Positions 28,913-40,011 of a stretch of DNA of 64,000 nt are shown here, piece after piece; the stretch's first letter is position 1; the number at the start of each line of letters is the position of its first letter. The DNA lies in NCBI RefSeq assembly GCF_932526225.1, contig NC_064041.1:8182313-8246312 (forward strand), given 5' to 3'. Source of the DNA: Nematostella vectensis. Taxonomy: Eukaryota > Cnidaria > Anthozoa > Actiniaria > Edwardsiidae. The translations under genes were made by a program, and so were the position numbers. A model generated the notes under the pieces. It saw only the letters and a list, made by a program, of their open reading frames with translations. It was not told the DNA's origin and did no database searches.

Positions 28913-28984
28913 AGATGAGTGGCGCAGTGGAAGCGTGCTGGGCCCATAACCCAGAGGTCCGAGGATCGAAACCTTGCTCTGCTA
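28913..28984 (+). tRNA. tRNA-iMet-CAT: tRNA-iMet (CAT), unit 37, iMet-B
   Basis: Class iMet-B; copy of 5251. Confidence 0.84.
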
Positions 28985-29238
28985 GAGGTGCGTTATTTTT
29001 TTGTCGCTGATATCAAGAAGAGAAACAAAACATTAGCAATTGTATTCTAGCCAATAAAGATTGTGTTTGTACAAAATTTCAAAACTACTCGCGCAAAATT
29101 ATAGACTCTCTTGCAAGCTAAAAACTTTGTTTGATTGTTTTCAATGTGTCTTTATGATTTTGCGTTTGTATTTAAATATCCTGGAAAGCAGTTCAGAATC
29201 AGCCATATGCAGCTTCATGTGGTTTAGTTCTGATTACT

Positions 29239-29311
29239 GGGGGATTAGCTCAAATGGTAGAGCGCCCGCTTAGCATGCCGGAGGTACCGGGATCGATACC
29301 AGGATTCTCCA
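29239..29311 (+). tRNA. tRNA-Ala-AGC: tRNA-Ala (AGC), unit 37, Ala-B
   Basis: Class Ala-B; copy of 5577. Confidence 0.87.
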
Positions 29312-29509
29312 GATTTTTTCGCTTGGTGAAGAGAAATCCATTTTTTAGGCAATTTCGACTAAGTTAGAGTGCAAATAATGCCTATTGGAATAATAAAAAG
29401 CGTTTTAGAATTTGATTTTCAACCACCTCAGAAGACAGGTCTTATCAATCAAATCGACACGAATTTATTTTGTACTGTATCTGGAAATATTCTGCTGCTA
29501 AACAGGAAG

Positions 29510-29580
29510 GCACTGGTGGTTCAGTGGTAGAATTCTGGCCTGCCACGAGGGAGGCCCGGTTTCGATTCCCGGCCAGTGCA
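29510..29580 (+). tRNA. tRNA-Gly-GCC: tRNA-Gly (GCC), unit 37, Gly-B
   Basis: Class Gly-B with A40; copy of 5848. Confidence 0.82.
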
Positions 29581-29744
29581 ATGTTTATTTTGTTTTTGGC
29601 TGGAAAACATCAAATGCAAATGTCAGTACCTATATTTTCTATGAAACTCCTGTGTTGTGTACTTAAATCGGTAAACTGCAAATTAAAAGCATAGCTTTAA
29701 CACAAGAAACAAAACCGAATTTCCTCCCCAAGGCTTCAATGGTT

Positions 29745-29816
29745 AGATGAGTGGCGCAGTGGAAGCGTGCTGGGCCCATAACCCAGAGGTCCGAGGATCG
29801 AAACCTTGCTCTGCTA
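29745..29816 (+). tRNA. tRNA-iMet-CAT: tRNA-iMet (CAT), unit 38, iMet-B
   Basis: Class iMet-B; copy of 6083, but with the usual ATTAGCAATTG spacer. Confidence 0.84.
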
Positions 29817-30072
29817 GAGGTGCGTTATTTTTTTGTCGCTGATATCAAGAAGAGAAACAAAACATTAGCAATTGTATTCGAGCCAATAAAGATTGTGTTT
29901 GTACAAAATTTCAAAACTACTCGCGCAAAATTATAGAGACTCTCTTGCAAGCTAAAAACTTCGTTTGATTGTTTTCAATGTGTCTTTATGATTTTGCGTT
30001 TGTATTTAAATATCCTGGAAAGCAGTTCAGAATCAGCCATATGCAGCTTCATGTGGTTTAGTTCTGATTACT

Positions 30073-30145
30073 GGGGGATTAGCTCAAATGGTAGAGCGCC
30101 CGCTTAGCATGCCGGAGGTACCGGGATCGATACCAGGATTCTCCA
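30073..30145 (+). tRNA. tRNA-Ala-AGC: tRNA-Ala (AGC), unit 38, Ala-B
   Basis: Class Ala-B; copy of 6412. Confidence 0.87.
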
Positions 30146-30343
30146 GATTTTTTCGCTTGGTGAAGAGAAATCCATTTTTTAGGCAATTTCGACTAAGTTA
30201 GAGTGCAAATAATGCCTATTGGAATAATAAAAAGCGTTTTAGAATTTGATTTTCAACCACCTCAGAAGACAGGTCTTATCAATCAAATCGACACGAATTT
30301 ATTTTGTACTGTATCTGGAAATATTCTGCTGCTAAACAGGAAG

Positions 30344-30414
30344 GCACTGGTGGTTCAGTGGTAGAATTCTGGCCTGCCACGCGGGAGGCCCGGTTTCGAT
30401 TCCCGGCCAGTGCA
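30344..30414 (+). tRNA. tRNA-Gly-GCC: tRNA-Gly (GCC), unit 38, Gly-B
   Basis: Class Gly-B; copy of 6683. Confidence 0.87.
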
Positions 30415-30578
30415 ATGTTTATTTTGTTTTTGGCTGGAAAACATCAAATGCAAATGTCAGTACCTACATTTTCTATGAAACTCCTGTGTTGTGTACTTAA
30501 ATCGGTAAACTGCATATTAAAAGCATAGCTTTAACACAAGAAACAAAACCGAATTTCCTCCCCAATGCTTCTGTGGTC

Positions 30579-30650
30579 AGCAGAGTGGCGCAGTGGAAGC
30601 GTGCTGGGCCCATACAACAGAGGTCCGAGGATCTAAACCTTGCTCTGCTA
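30579..30650 (+). tRNA. tRNA-iMet-like, unit 39, damaged anticodon stem
   Basis: Same AACAG stem damage and T57 as 6918. Confidence 0.75.
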
Positions 30651-30902
30651 GAGGTGCGTCATTTTTTGACGCTGATATCAAGAAGATAAACAAACATTAG
30701 CAATTGTATTCGAGCCAATAAAGATTGTGTTTGTACAAAATTTCAAAACTACTCGCGCAAAATTATAGACTCTCTTGCAATCTAAAAACTTTGTTTGATT
30801 GTTTTCAATGTGTCTTTATGATTTTGCGTTTGTATTTAAATATCCTGGAAAGCAGTTCAGAATCAGCCATATGCAGCTTCATGTGCTTTAGTTCTGATTA
30901 CT

Positions 30903-30975
30903 GGGGAATTAGCTCAAATGGTAGAGCGCCCGCTTAGCATGCGGGAGGTACCGGGATAGATACCCGGATTCTCCA
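30903..30975 (+). tRNA. tRNA-Ala-AGC: tRNA-Ala (AGC), unit 39
   Basis: A5:U68 and A56; copy of 7242. Confidence 0.87.
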
Positions 30976-31173
30976 GATTTTTTCGCTTGCTAAAGAGAAA
31001 TCCATTTTTTAGGCAATTTCGACTAAGTTAGAGTGCAAATAATGCCTATTGGAATAATAAAAAGCGTTTTAGAATTTGATTTTCAACTACCTCAGAAGAC
31101 AGGTCTTATCAATCAAATCGACGCGAATTTATTTTGTACTGTATCTGGAAATATTTTGCTGCTAAACAGGAAG

Positions 31174-31244
31174 GCACTGGTGGTTCAGTGGTAGAATTCT
31201 CGCCTGCCACGCGGGAAGCCCGGGTTCGATTCCCGGCCAGTGCA
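31174..31244 (+). tRNA. tRNA-Gly-GCC: tRNA-Gly (GCC), unit 39
   Basis: Near Gly-A with variable loop AAGC. It is not the Gly-E found at the matching place in copy 1 (7513), and the flanks also differ at several bases. Confidence 0.95.
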
Positions 31245-31408
31245 ATGTTTATTTTGTTTTTGGCTGGAACACATCAAATGCAAATGTCAGTACCTATATT
31301 TTCTATTAAAGTCCTGTGTTGTGTACTTAAATCGGTGAACTGTAGATTAAAAGCATAGCTTTAACACAAGAAACAAAACCGAATTTCCTCCCCAAGGCTT
31401 CAATCGTT

Positions 31409-31480
31409 AGCAGAGTGGCGCAGTGGAAGCGTGCTGGGCCCATAACCCAGAGGTCCGAGGATCGAAACCTTGCTCTGCTA
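31409..31480 (+). tRNA. tRNA-iMet-CAT: tRNA-iMet (CAT), unit 40
   Basis: Class iMet-A; followed by GCGTTATTTTTTT rather than the GCGTCATTTTTTT of its counterpart 7748. Confidence 0.97.
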
Positions 31481-31736
31481 GAGGTGCGTTATTTTTTTGT
31501 CGCTGATATCAAGAAGAGAAACAAAACATTAGCAATTGTATTCGAGCCAATAAAGATTGTGTTTGTACAAAATTTCAAAAATACTCGCGCAAAATTATAG
31601 AGACTCTCTTGCAAGCTAAAAACTTTGTTTGATTGTTTTCAATGTGTCTTTATGATTTTGCGTTTGTATTTAAATATCCTGGAAAACAGTTCAGAATCAG
31701 CCATATGCAGCTTCATGTGGTTTAGTTCTGATTACT

Positions 31737-31809
31737 GGGGGATTAGCTCAAATGGTAGAGCGCCCGCTTAGCATGCGGGAGGTACATGGATCGATACCCG
31801 GATTCTCCA
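31737..31809 (+). tRNA. tRNA-Ala-AGC: tRNA-Ala (AGC), unit 40
   Basis: CATGG T stem and interrupted T-run; copy of 8076. Confidence 0.86.
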
Positions 31810-32007
31810 GATTTGTTCGCTTGGTAAAGAGAAATCCATTTTTTAGGCAACTTCGACTAAGTTAGATTGCAAATAATGCCTATTGGAATAATAAAAAGCG
31901 TTTTAGAATTTGATTTTCAACCACCTCAGAAGACAGGTCTTATCAATCAAATCGACACGAATTTATTTTGTACTGTATCTGGAAATATTCTGCTGCTAAA
32001 CAGGAAG

Positions 32008-32078
32008 GCACTGGTGGTTCAGTTGTAGAATTCTCGCCTGCCACGCGGGAGGCCCGGGTTCGGTTCCCGGCCAGTGCA
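32008..32078 (+). tRNA. tRNA-Gly-GCC: tRNA-Gly (GCC), unit 40
   Basis: G58 in the T loop and the D-loop T; copy of 8347. Confidence 0.87.
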
Positions 32079-32242
32079 ATGTTTATTTTGTTTTTGGCTG
32101 GAAAACATCAAATGCAAATGTCAGTACCTATATTTTCTATGAAACTCCTGTGTTGTGTACTTAAATCGGTAAACTGCAAATTAAAAGCATAGCTTTAACA
32201 CAAGAAACAAAACCGAATTTCCTCCCCAAGGCTTCAATCGTT

Positions 32243-32314
32243 AGCAGAGTGGCGCAGTGGAAGCGTGCTGGGCCCATAACCCAGAGGTCCGAGGATTGAA
32301 ACCTTGCTCTGCTA
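32243..32314 (+). tRNA. tRNA-iMet-CAT: tRNA-iMet (CAT), unit 41
   Basis: T56 in the T loop; copy of 8582. Confidence 0.9.
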
Positions 32315-32568
32315 GAGGTGCGTCATTTTTTTGTCGCTGATACCAAGAAGAGAAACAAAACATTAGCAATTGTATTCGAGCAAATAAAGATTGTGTTTGT
32401 ACAAAATTTCAAAACTACTCGAGCAAAATTATAGACTCTATTGCAAGCTAAAAACTTTGTTTGATTGTTTTTAATGTGTCTTTATGATTTTGCGTTTGTA
32501 TTTAAATATCCTGGAAAACAGTTCAGAATCAGCCATATGCAGCTTCATGTGGTTTAGTTCTGATTACT

Positions 32569-32641
32569 GGGGGATTAGCTCAAATAGTAGAGCGCCCGCT
32601 TAGCATGCGGGAGGTACCGGAATCGATACCCGGATTCTCCA
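32569..32641 (+). tRNA. tRNA-Ala-AGC: tRNA-Ala (AGC), unit 41
   Basis: D-loop A and A53; copy of 8908. Confidence 0.86.
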
Positions 32642-32839
32642 GATTGTTTCACTTGGTAAAGAGAAATCCATTTTTTAGGCAATTTCGACTAAGTTAGAGT
32701 GCAAATAATGCCTATTGGAATAATAAAAAGTGTTTTAGAATTTGATTTTCAACCACCTCAGAAGACAGGTCTTATCAATCAAATCGACACGAATTTATTT
32801 TGTACTGTATCTGTAAATATTCTTCTGCTAAACAGGAAG

Positions 32840-32888
32840 GCACTGGTGGTTCAGTGGTAGAATTCTTGCCTGCCACGCGGGAGGCCCG
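32840..32888 (+). pseudogene. Truncated tRNA-Gly, unit 41
   Basis: 49-nt fragment; copy of 9179. Confidence 0.95.
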
Positions 32889-32915
32889 ATTTTCCTTCCA
32901 AAGGCTTAAATGGTT

Positions 32916-32987
32916 AGCAGAGTTGCGCAGTGGAAGCGTGCTGGGCCCATAACCCAGACGTCCGAGGATCGAAACCTTGCTCTGCTA
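32916..32987 (+). tRNA. tRNA-iMet-CAT: tRNA-iMet (CAT), unit 42
   Basis: T9 and AGACGTC; copy of 9255. Confidence 0.9.
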
Positions 32988-33241
32988 GAGGTGCGTCATT
33001 TTTTGGCGCTGAAATCAAGAAGATTTTCAAACATTAGCAATTGTATTCGAGCCAAAAAAGATTGTGTTTGTACAAAATTTCAAAACTACTCGCGCAAAAT
33101 TATAGAGACTCTCTTGCAAGCTAAAAACTTTGTTTGATTGTTTTCAATGTGTTTTTATGATTTTGCGTTTGTATTTAAATATCCTGGAAAACAGTTCAGA
33201 ATCAGCCATATGCAGCTTCATGTGGTTTAGTTCTGATTACT

Positions 33242-33314
33242 GGGGGATTAGCTCAAATGGTAGAGCGCCCGCTTAGCATGCGGGAGGTACCGGGATCGAT
33301 ACCCGGATTCTCCA
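33242..33314 (+). tRNA. tRNA-Ala-AGC: tRNA-Ala (AGC), unit 42
   Basis: Class Ala-A. Confidence 0.97.
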
Positions 33315-33512
33315 GCTTTTTTCGCTTGGTAAAGAGAAATCCATTTTTTAGGCAATTTCGACTAAGTTAGAGTGCAAGTAATGCCTATTGGAATAATAAA
33401 AAGCGTTTTAGAATTTGATTTTCAACCACCTCAGAAGACAGGTCTTATCAATCAAATCGACACGAATTTATTTTGTACTGTATCTGGAAATATTCTGCTG
33501 CTAAACAGGAAG

Positions 33513-33583
33513 GCACTGGTGGTTCAGTGGTAGAATTCTCGCATGCCACGCGGGAGGCCCGGGTTCGATTCCCGGCCAGTGCA
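33513..33583 (+). tRNA. tRNA-Gly-GCC: tRNA-Gly (GCC), unit 42, Gly-E
   Basis: Class Gly-E. Confidence 0.95.
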
Positions 33584-33747
33584 ATGTTTATTTTGTTTTT
33601 GGCTGGAAAACATCAAATGCAAATGTCAGTACCTATATTTTCTATGAAACTCCTGTGTTGTGTACTTAAATCGGTAAACTGCAAATTAAAAGCATAGCTT
33701 TAACACAAGAAACAAAACCGAATTTCCTCCCCAAGGCTTCAATCGTT

Positions 33748-33819
33748 AGCAGAGTGGCGCAGTGGAAGCGTGCTGGGCCCATAACCCAGAGGTCCGAGGA
33801 TCGAAACCTTGCTCTGCTA
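33748..33819 (+). tRNA. tRNA-iMet-CAT: tRNA-iMet (CAT), unit 43
   Basis: Class iMet-A. Confidence 0.97.
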
Positions 33820-34073
33820 GAGGTGCGTCATTTTTTTGTCGCTGATATCAAGAAGAGAAACAAAACATTAGCAATTGTATTCCAGCCAATAAAGATTGTG
33901 TTTGTACAAAATTTCAAAACTACTCGCGCAAAATTATAGACTCTATTGCAAGCTAAAAACTTTGTTTGATTGTTTTTAATGTGTCTTTATGATTTTGCGT
34001 TTGTATTTAAATATCCTGGAAAACAGTTCAGAATCAGCCATATGCAGCTTCATGTGGTTTAGTTCTGATTACT

Positions 34074-34146
34074 GGGGGATTAGCTCAAATGGTAGAGCGC
34101 CCGCTTAGCATGCGGGAGGTACCGGGATCGATACCCGGATTCTCCA
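34074..34146 (+). tRNA. tRNA-Ala-AGC: tRNA-Ala (AGC), unit 43
   Basis: Class Ala-A. Confidence 0.97.
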
Positions 34147-34344
34147 GATTTTTTCGCTTGGTAAAGAGAAATCCATTTTTTAGGCAATTTCGACTAAGTT
34201 AGAGTGCAAATAATGCCTATTGGAATAATAAAAAGTGTTTTAGAATTTGATTTTCAACCACCTCAGAAGACAGGTCTTATCAATCAAATCGACACGAATT
34301 TATTTTGTACTGTATCTGTAAATATTCTTCTGCTAAACAGGAAG

Positions 34345-34393
34345 GCACTGGTGGTTCAGTGGTAGAATTCTTGCCTGCCACGCGGGAGGCCCG
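34345..34393 (+). pseudogene. Truncated tRNA-Gly, unit 43
   Basis: 49-nt fragment; copy of 10684. Confidence 0.95.
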
Positions 34394-34420
34394 ATTTTCC
34401 TTCCAAAGGCTTCAATGGTT

Positions 34421-34492
34421 AGCAGAGTGGCGCAGTGGAAGCGTGCTGGGCCCATAACCCAGACGTCCGAGGATCGAAACCTTGCTCTGCTA
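34421..34492 (+). tRNA. tRNA-iMet-CAT: tRNA-iMet (CAT), unit 44
   Basis: Consensus stems, AGACGTC variable loop. Confidence 0.95.
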
Positions 34493-34744
34493 GAGGTGCG
34501 TCATTTTTTGGCGCTGAAATCAAGAAGATTTTCAAACACTAGCAATTGTATTCGAGCCAAAAAAGATTGTGTTTGTACAAAATTTCAAAACTACTCGCGC
34601 AAAATTATAGACTCTCTTGCAAGCTAAAAACTTTGTTTGATTGTTTTCAATGTGTCTTTATGATTTTGCGTTTGTATTTAAATATCCTGGAAAACAGTTC
34701 AGAATCAGCCATATGCAGCTTCATGTGGTTTAGTTCTGATTACT

Positions 34745-34817
34745 GGGGTATTAGCTCAAATGGTAGAGCGCCCGCTTAGCATGCGGGAGGTACCGGGATC
34801 GATACCCGGATTCTCCA
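34745..34817 (+). tRNA. tRNA-Ala-AGC: tRNA-Ala (AGC), unit 44
   Basis: T5 mismatch as in unit 15, but with the consensus variable loop. Confidence 0.9.
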
Positions 34818-35015
34818 GATTTTTTCGATTCGTAAAGAGAAATCCATTTTTTAGGCAATTTCGACTAAGTTAGAGTGCAAATAATGCCTATTGGAATAAT
34901 AAAAAGTGTTTTAGAATTTGATTTTCAACCACCTCAGAAGACAGGTCTTATCAATCAAATCGACACGAATTTATTTTGTACTGTATCTGGAAATATTGTG
35001 CTGCTAAACTATAAG

Positions 35016-35086
35016 GCACTGGTGGTTCAGTGGTAGAATTCTCGCCTGCCACGCGGGAGGCTCGGGTTCGATTCCCGGCCAGTGCA
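35016..35086 (+). tRNA. tRNA-Gly-GCC: tRNA-Gly (GCC), unit 44, Gly-D
   Basis: Class Gly-D with an intact GTGCA end, unlike 11355. Confidence 0.95.
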
Positions 35087-35250
35087 ATGTTTATTTTGTT
35101 TTTGGCTGGAAAACATCAAATGCAAATGTCAGTACCTTTATTTTCTATGAAACTCCTGTGTTGTGTACTTAAATCGGTAAACTGCAAATTAAAAGCACAG
35201 CTTTAACACTAGAAACAAAACCGAATTTCCTCCCCAAGGCTTCAATCGTT

Positions 35251-35322
35251 AGCAGAGTGGCGCAGTGGAAGCGTGCTGGGCCCATAACCCAGAGGTCCGA
35301 AGATCGAAACCTTGCTCTGCTA
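35251..35322 (+). tRNA. tRNA-iMet-CAT: tRNA-iMet (CAT), unit 45
   Basis: A52 mismatch; copy of 11590. Confidence 0.9.
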
Positions 35323-35578
35323 GAGGTGCGTCATTTTTTTGTCGCTGATATCAAGAAGAGAAACAAAACATTAGCAATTGTATTCGAGCCAATAAAGATT
35401 GTGTTTGTACAAAATTTCAAAACTACTCGCGCAAAATTATAGAGACTCTCTTGCAAGCTAAAAACTTTGTTTGATTGTTTTCAATGTGTCTTTATGATTT
35501 TGCGTTTGTATTTAAATATCCTGGAAAACAGTTCAGAATCAGCCATATGCAGCTTCATGTGGTTTAGTTCTGATTACT

Positions 35579-35651
35579 GGGGGATTAGCTCAAATGGTAG
35601 AGCGCCCGCTTAGCATGCGGGAGGTACCGGGATCGATACCCGGATTCTCCA
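35579..35651 (+). tRNA. tRNA-Ala-AGC: tRNA-Ala (AGC), unit 45
   Basis: Class Ala-A. Confidence 0.97.
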
Positions 35652-35849
35652 GCTTTTTTTGCTTGGTAAAAAGAAATCCATTTTTTAGGCAATTTCGACT
35701 AAGTTAGAGTGCAAATAATGCCTATTGGAATAATAAAAAGCGTTTTAGAATTTGATTTTCAACCACCTCAGAAGACAGGTCTTATCAATCAAATCGACAC
35801 GAATTTATTTTGTACTGTATCTGGAAATATTCTGCTGCTAAACAGGAAG

Positions 35850-35920
35850 GCACTGGTGGTTCAGTGGTAGAAATCTCGCCTGCCACGCGGGAGGCCCGGG
35901 TTCGATTCCCGGCCAGTGCA
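35850..35920 (+). tRNA. tRNA-Gly-GCC: tRNA-Gly (GCC), unit 45
   Basis: A25 in the D stem; copy of 12189. Confidence 0.92.
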
Positions 35921-36084
35921 ATGTTTATTTTGTTTTTGGCTGTAAAACATCAAATGCAAATGTCAGTACCTATATTTTCTATGAAACTCCTGTGTTGTGT
36001 ATTTAAATCGGTAAACTGCAATTTAAAAGCATAGCTTTAACACAAGAAACAAAACCGAATTTCCTCCCAAAGGCTTCAATCGTT

Positions 36085-36156
36085 AGCAGAGTGGCGCAGT
36101 GGAAGCGTGCTGGGCCCATAACCCAGAGGTCCGAGGATCGAAACCTTGCTCTGCTA
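36085..36156 (+). tRNA. tRNA-iMet-CAT: tRNA-iMet (CAT), unit 46
   Basis: Class iMet-A. Confidence 0.97.
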
Positions 36157-36410
36157 GAGGTGCGTCATTTTTTTGTCGCTGATATCAAGAAGAGAAACAA
36201 AACATTAGCAATTGTATTCGAGCCAATAAAGATTGTGTTTGTATAAAATTTCAAAACTACTCGCGCAAAATTATAGACTCTATTGCAAGCTAAAAACTTT
36301 GCTTGATTGTTTTTAATGTGTCTTTATGATTTTGCGTTTGTATTTAAATATCCTGGAAAACAGTTCAGAATCAGCCATATGCAGCTTCATGTGGTTTAGT
36401 TCTGATTACT

Positions 36411-36483
36411 GGGGGATTAGCTCAAATGGTAGAGCGCCCGCTTAGCATGCGGGAGGTACCGGGATCGATACCCGGATTCTCCA
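36411..36483 (+). tRNA. tRNA-Ala-AGC: tRNA-Ala (AGC), unit 46
   Basis: Class Ala-A. Confidence 0.97.
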
Positions 36484-36681
36484 GTTTTTTTCGCTTGGTA
36501 AAGAGAAATCCATTTTTTAGGCAATTTCGACTAAGTTAGAGTGCAAATAATGCCTATTGGAATAATAAAAAGTGTTTTAGAATTTGATTTTCAACCACCT
36601 AAGAAGACAGGTCTTATCAATCAAATCGACACGAATTTATTTTGTACTGTATCTGGAAATATTGTGCTGCTAAACTATAAG

Positions 36682-36752
36682 GCACTGGTGGTTCAGTGGT
36701 AGAATTCTCGCCTGCCACGCGGGAGGCTCGGGTTCGATTCCCGGCCAGTGCA
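36682..36752 (+). tRNA. tRNA-Gly-GCC: tRNA-Gly (GCC), unit 46, Gly-D
   Basis: Class Gly-D. Confidence 0.95.
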
Positions 36753-36916
36753 ATGTTTATTTTGTTTTTGGCTGGAAAACATCAAATGCAAATGTCAGTA
36801 CCTATATTTTCTATTAAACTCCTGTGTTGTGTACTTAAATTGGTAAACTGCAAATTAAAAGCATAGCTTTAACACAAGAAACAAAACCGAATTTCCTCCT
36901 CAAGGCTTCAATGGTT

Positions 36917-36988
36917 AGATGAGTGGCGCAGTGGAAGCGTGCTGGGCCCATAACCCAGAGGTCCGAGGATCGAAACCTTGCTCTGAAA
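36917..36988 (+). tRNA. tRNA-iMet-like, unit 47, iMet-C
   Basis: Class iMet-C; copy of 13256. Confidence 0.7.
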
Positions 36989-37244
36989 AAGGTGCGTCTT
37001 TTTTTTGTCGCTGATATCAAGAAGAGAAACAACACATTAGCAATTGTATTCGAGCCAATAAAGATTGTGTTTGTACAAAATTTCAAAACTACTCGCGCAA
37101 AATTATAGAGACTCTCTTGCAAGCTAAAAACTTTGTTTGATTGTTTTCAATGTGTCTTTATGATTTTGCGTTTGTATTTAAATATCCTGGAAAACAGTTC
37201 AGAATCAGCCATATGCAGCTTCATGTGGTTTAGTTCTGATTACT

Positions 37245-37317
37245 GGGGGATTAGCTCAAATGGTAGAGCGCCCGCTTAGCATGCGGGAGGTACCGGGATC
37301 GATACCCGGATTCTCCA
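37245..37317 (+). tRNA. tRNA-Ala-AGC: tRNA-Ala (AGC), unit 47
   Basis: Class Ala-A. Confidence 0.97.
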
Positions 37318-37515
37318 GCTTTTTTCGCTTGGTAAAGAGAAATCCATTTTTTAGGCAATTTCGACTAAGTTAGACTGCAAATAATGCCTATTGGAATAAT
37401 AAAAAGTGTTTTAGAATTTGATTTTCAACCACCTCAGAAGACAGGTCTTATCAATCAAATCGACACGAATTTATTTTGTACTGTATCTGGAAATATTCTG
37501 CTGCTAAACAGGAAG

Positions 37516-37586
37516 GCACTGGTGGTTCAGTGGTAGAATTCTCGCCTGCCACGCGGGAGGCCCGGGTTCGATTCCCGGCCAGTGCA
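37516..37586 (+). tRNA. tRNA-Gly-GCC: tRNA-Gly (GCC), unit 47
   Basis: Class Gly-A. Confidence 0.98.
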
Positions 37587-37750
37587 ATGTTTATTTTGTT
37601 TTTGGCTGTAAAACATCAAATGCAAATGTCAGTACCTATATTTTCTATGAAACTCCTGTGTTGTGTATTTAAATCGGTAAACTGCAAATTAAAAGCATAG
37701 CTTTAACACAAGAAACAAAACCGAATTTCCTCCCCAAGGCTTCAATCGTT

Positions 37751-37822
37751 AGCAGAGTGGCGCAGTGGAAGCGTGCTGGGCCCATAACCCAGAGGTCCGA
37801 GGATCGAAACCTTGCTCTGCTA
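37751..37822 (+). tRNA. tRNA-iMet-CAT: tRNA-iMet (CAT), unit 48
   Basis: Class iMet-A. Confidence 0.97.
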
Positions 37823-38076
37823 GAGGTGCGTCATTTTTTTGTCGCTGATATCAAGAAGAGAAACAAAACATTAGCAATTGTATTCGAGCCAATAAAGATT
37901 GTGTTTGTACAAAATTTCAAAACTACTCGCGCAAAATTATAGACTCTATTGCAAGCTAAAAACTTTGTTTGATTGTTTTTAATGTGTCTTTATGATTTTG
38001 CGTTTGTATTTAAATATCCTGGAAAACAGTTCAGAATCAGCCATATGCAGCTTCATGTGGTTTAGTTCTGATTACT

Positions 38077-38149
38077 GGGGGATTAGCTCAAATGGTAGAG
38101 CGCCCGCTTAGCATGCGGGAGGTACCGGGATCGATACCCGGATTCTCCA
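38077..38149 (+). tRNA. tRNA-Ala-AGC: tRNA-Ala (AGC), unit 48
   Basis: Class Ala-A. Confidence 0.97.
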
Positions 38150-38347
38150 GTTTTTTTCGCTTGGTAAAGAGAAATCCATTTTTTAGGCAATTTCGACTAA
38201 GTTAGAGTGCAAATAATGCCTATTGGAATAATAAAAAGTGTTTTAGAATTTGATTTTCAACCACCTCAAAAGACAGGTCTTATCAATCAAATCGACACGA
38301 ATTTATTTTGTACTGTATCTGGAAATATTGTGCTGCTAAACTATAAG

Positions 38348-38418
38348 GCACTGGTGGTTCAGTGGTAGAATTCTCGCCTGCCACGCGGGAGGCTCGGGTT
38401 CGATTCCCGGCCAGTGCA
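38348..38418 (+). tRNA. tRNA-Gly-GCC: tRNA-Gly (GCC), unit 48, Gly-D
   Basis: Class Gly-D. Confidence 0.95.
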
Positions 38419-38582
38419 ATGTTTATTTTGTTTTTGGCTGGAAAACATCAAATGCAAATGTCAGTACCTATATTTTCTATGAAACTCCTGTGTTGTGTAC
38501 TTAAATTGGTAAACTGCAAATTAAAAGCATAGCTTTAACACAAGAAACAAAACCGAATTTCCTCCTCAAGGCTTCAATGGTT

Positions 38583-38654
38583 AGATGAGTGGCGCAGTGG
38601 AAGCGTGCTGGGCCCATAACCCAGAGGTCCGAGGATCGAAACCTTGCTCTGAAA
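38583..38654 (+). tRNA. tRNA-iMet-like, unit 49, iMet-C
   Basis: Class iMet-C; copy of 14922. Confidence 0.7.
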
Positions 38655-38908
38655 AAGGTGCGTCTTTTTTTTGTCGCTGATATCAAGAAGAGAAACAAAA
38701 CATTAGCAATTGTATTCGAGCCAATAAAGATTGTGTTTGTACAAAATTTCAAAACTACTCGCGCAAAATTATAGACTCTATTGCAAGCTAAAAACTTTGT
38801 TTGATTGTTTTTAATGTGTCTTTATGATTTTGCGTTTGTATTTAAATATCCTGGAAAACAGTTCAGAATCAGCCATATGCAGCTTCATGTGGTTTAGTTC
38901 TGATTACT

Positions 38909-38981
38909 GGGGGATTAGCTCAAATGGTAGAGCGCCCGCTTAGCATGCGGGAGGTACCGGGATCGATACCCGGATTCTCCA
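38909..38981 (+). tRNA. tRNA-Ala-AGC: tRNA-Ala (AGC), unit 49
   Basis: Class Ala-A. Confidence 0.97.
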
Positions 38982-39179
38982 GTTTTTTTCGCTTGGTAAA
39001 GAGAAATCCATTTTTTAGGCAATTTCGACTAAGTTAGAGTGCAAATAATGCCTATTGGAATAATAAAAAGTGTTTTAGAATTTGATTTTCAACCACCTCA
39101 AAAGACAGGTCTTATCAATCAAATCGACACGAATTTATTTTGTACTGTATCTGGAAATATTGTGCTGCTAAACTATAAG

Positions 39180-39250
39180 GCACTGGTGGTTCAGTGGTAG
39201 AATTCTCGCCTGCCACGCGGGAGGCTCGGGTTCGATTCCCGGCCAGTGCA
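39180..39250 (+). tRNA. tRNA-Gly-GCC: tRNA-Gly (GCC), unit 49, Gly-D
   Basis: Class Gly-D. Confidence 0.95.
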
Positions 39251-39414
39251 ATGTTTATTTTGTTTTTGGCTGGAAAACATCAAATGCAAATGTCAGTACC
39301 TATATTTTCTATGAAACTCCTGTGTTGTGTACTTAAATTGGTAAACTGCAAATTAAAAGCATAGCTTTAACACAAGAAACAAAACCGAATTTCCTCCTCA
39401 AGGCTTCAATGGTT

Positions 39415-39486
39415 AGATGAGTGGCGCAGTGGAAGCGTGCTGGGCCCATAACCCAGAGGTCCGAGGATCGAAACCTTGCTCTGAAA
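39415..39486 (+). tRNA. tRNA-iMet-like, unit 50, iMet-C
   Basis: Class iMet-C; copy of 15754. Confidence 0.7.
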
Positions 39487-39740
39487 AAGGTGCGTCTTTT
39501 TTTTGTCGCTGATATCAAGAAGAGAAACAACACATTAGCAATTGTATTCGAGCCAATAAAGTTTGTGTTTGTACAAAATTTCAAAACTACTCGCGCAAAA
39601 TTATAGACTCTCTTGCAAGCTAAAAACTTTGTTTGATTGTTTTCAATGTGTCTTTATGATTTTGCGTTTGTATTTAAATATCCTGGAAAACAGTTGAGAA
39701 TCAGCCATATGCAGCTTCATGTGGTTTAGTTCTGATTACT

Positions 39741-39813
39741 GGGGGATTAGCTCAAATGGTAGAGCGCCAGCTTAGCATGCGGGAGGTACCGGGATCGATA
39801 CCCGGATTCTCCA
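39741..39813 (+). tRNA. tRNA-Ala-AGC: tRNA-Ala (AGC), unit 50
   Basis: A29 mismatch; copy of 16080. Confidence 0.92.
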
Positions 39814-40011
39814 GATTTTTTCGCTTGGTAAAGAAAAATCCATTTTTTAGGCAATTTCGACTAAGCTAGAGTGCAAATAATGCCTATTGGAATAATAAGA
39901 AGTGTTTTAGAATTTGATTTTCAACCACCTCAGAAAACAGGTCTTATCAATCAAATCGACACGAATTTATTTTGTACTGTATCTGGAAATATTGTGCTGC
40001 TAAACAGGAAG

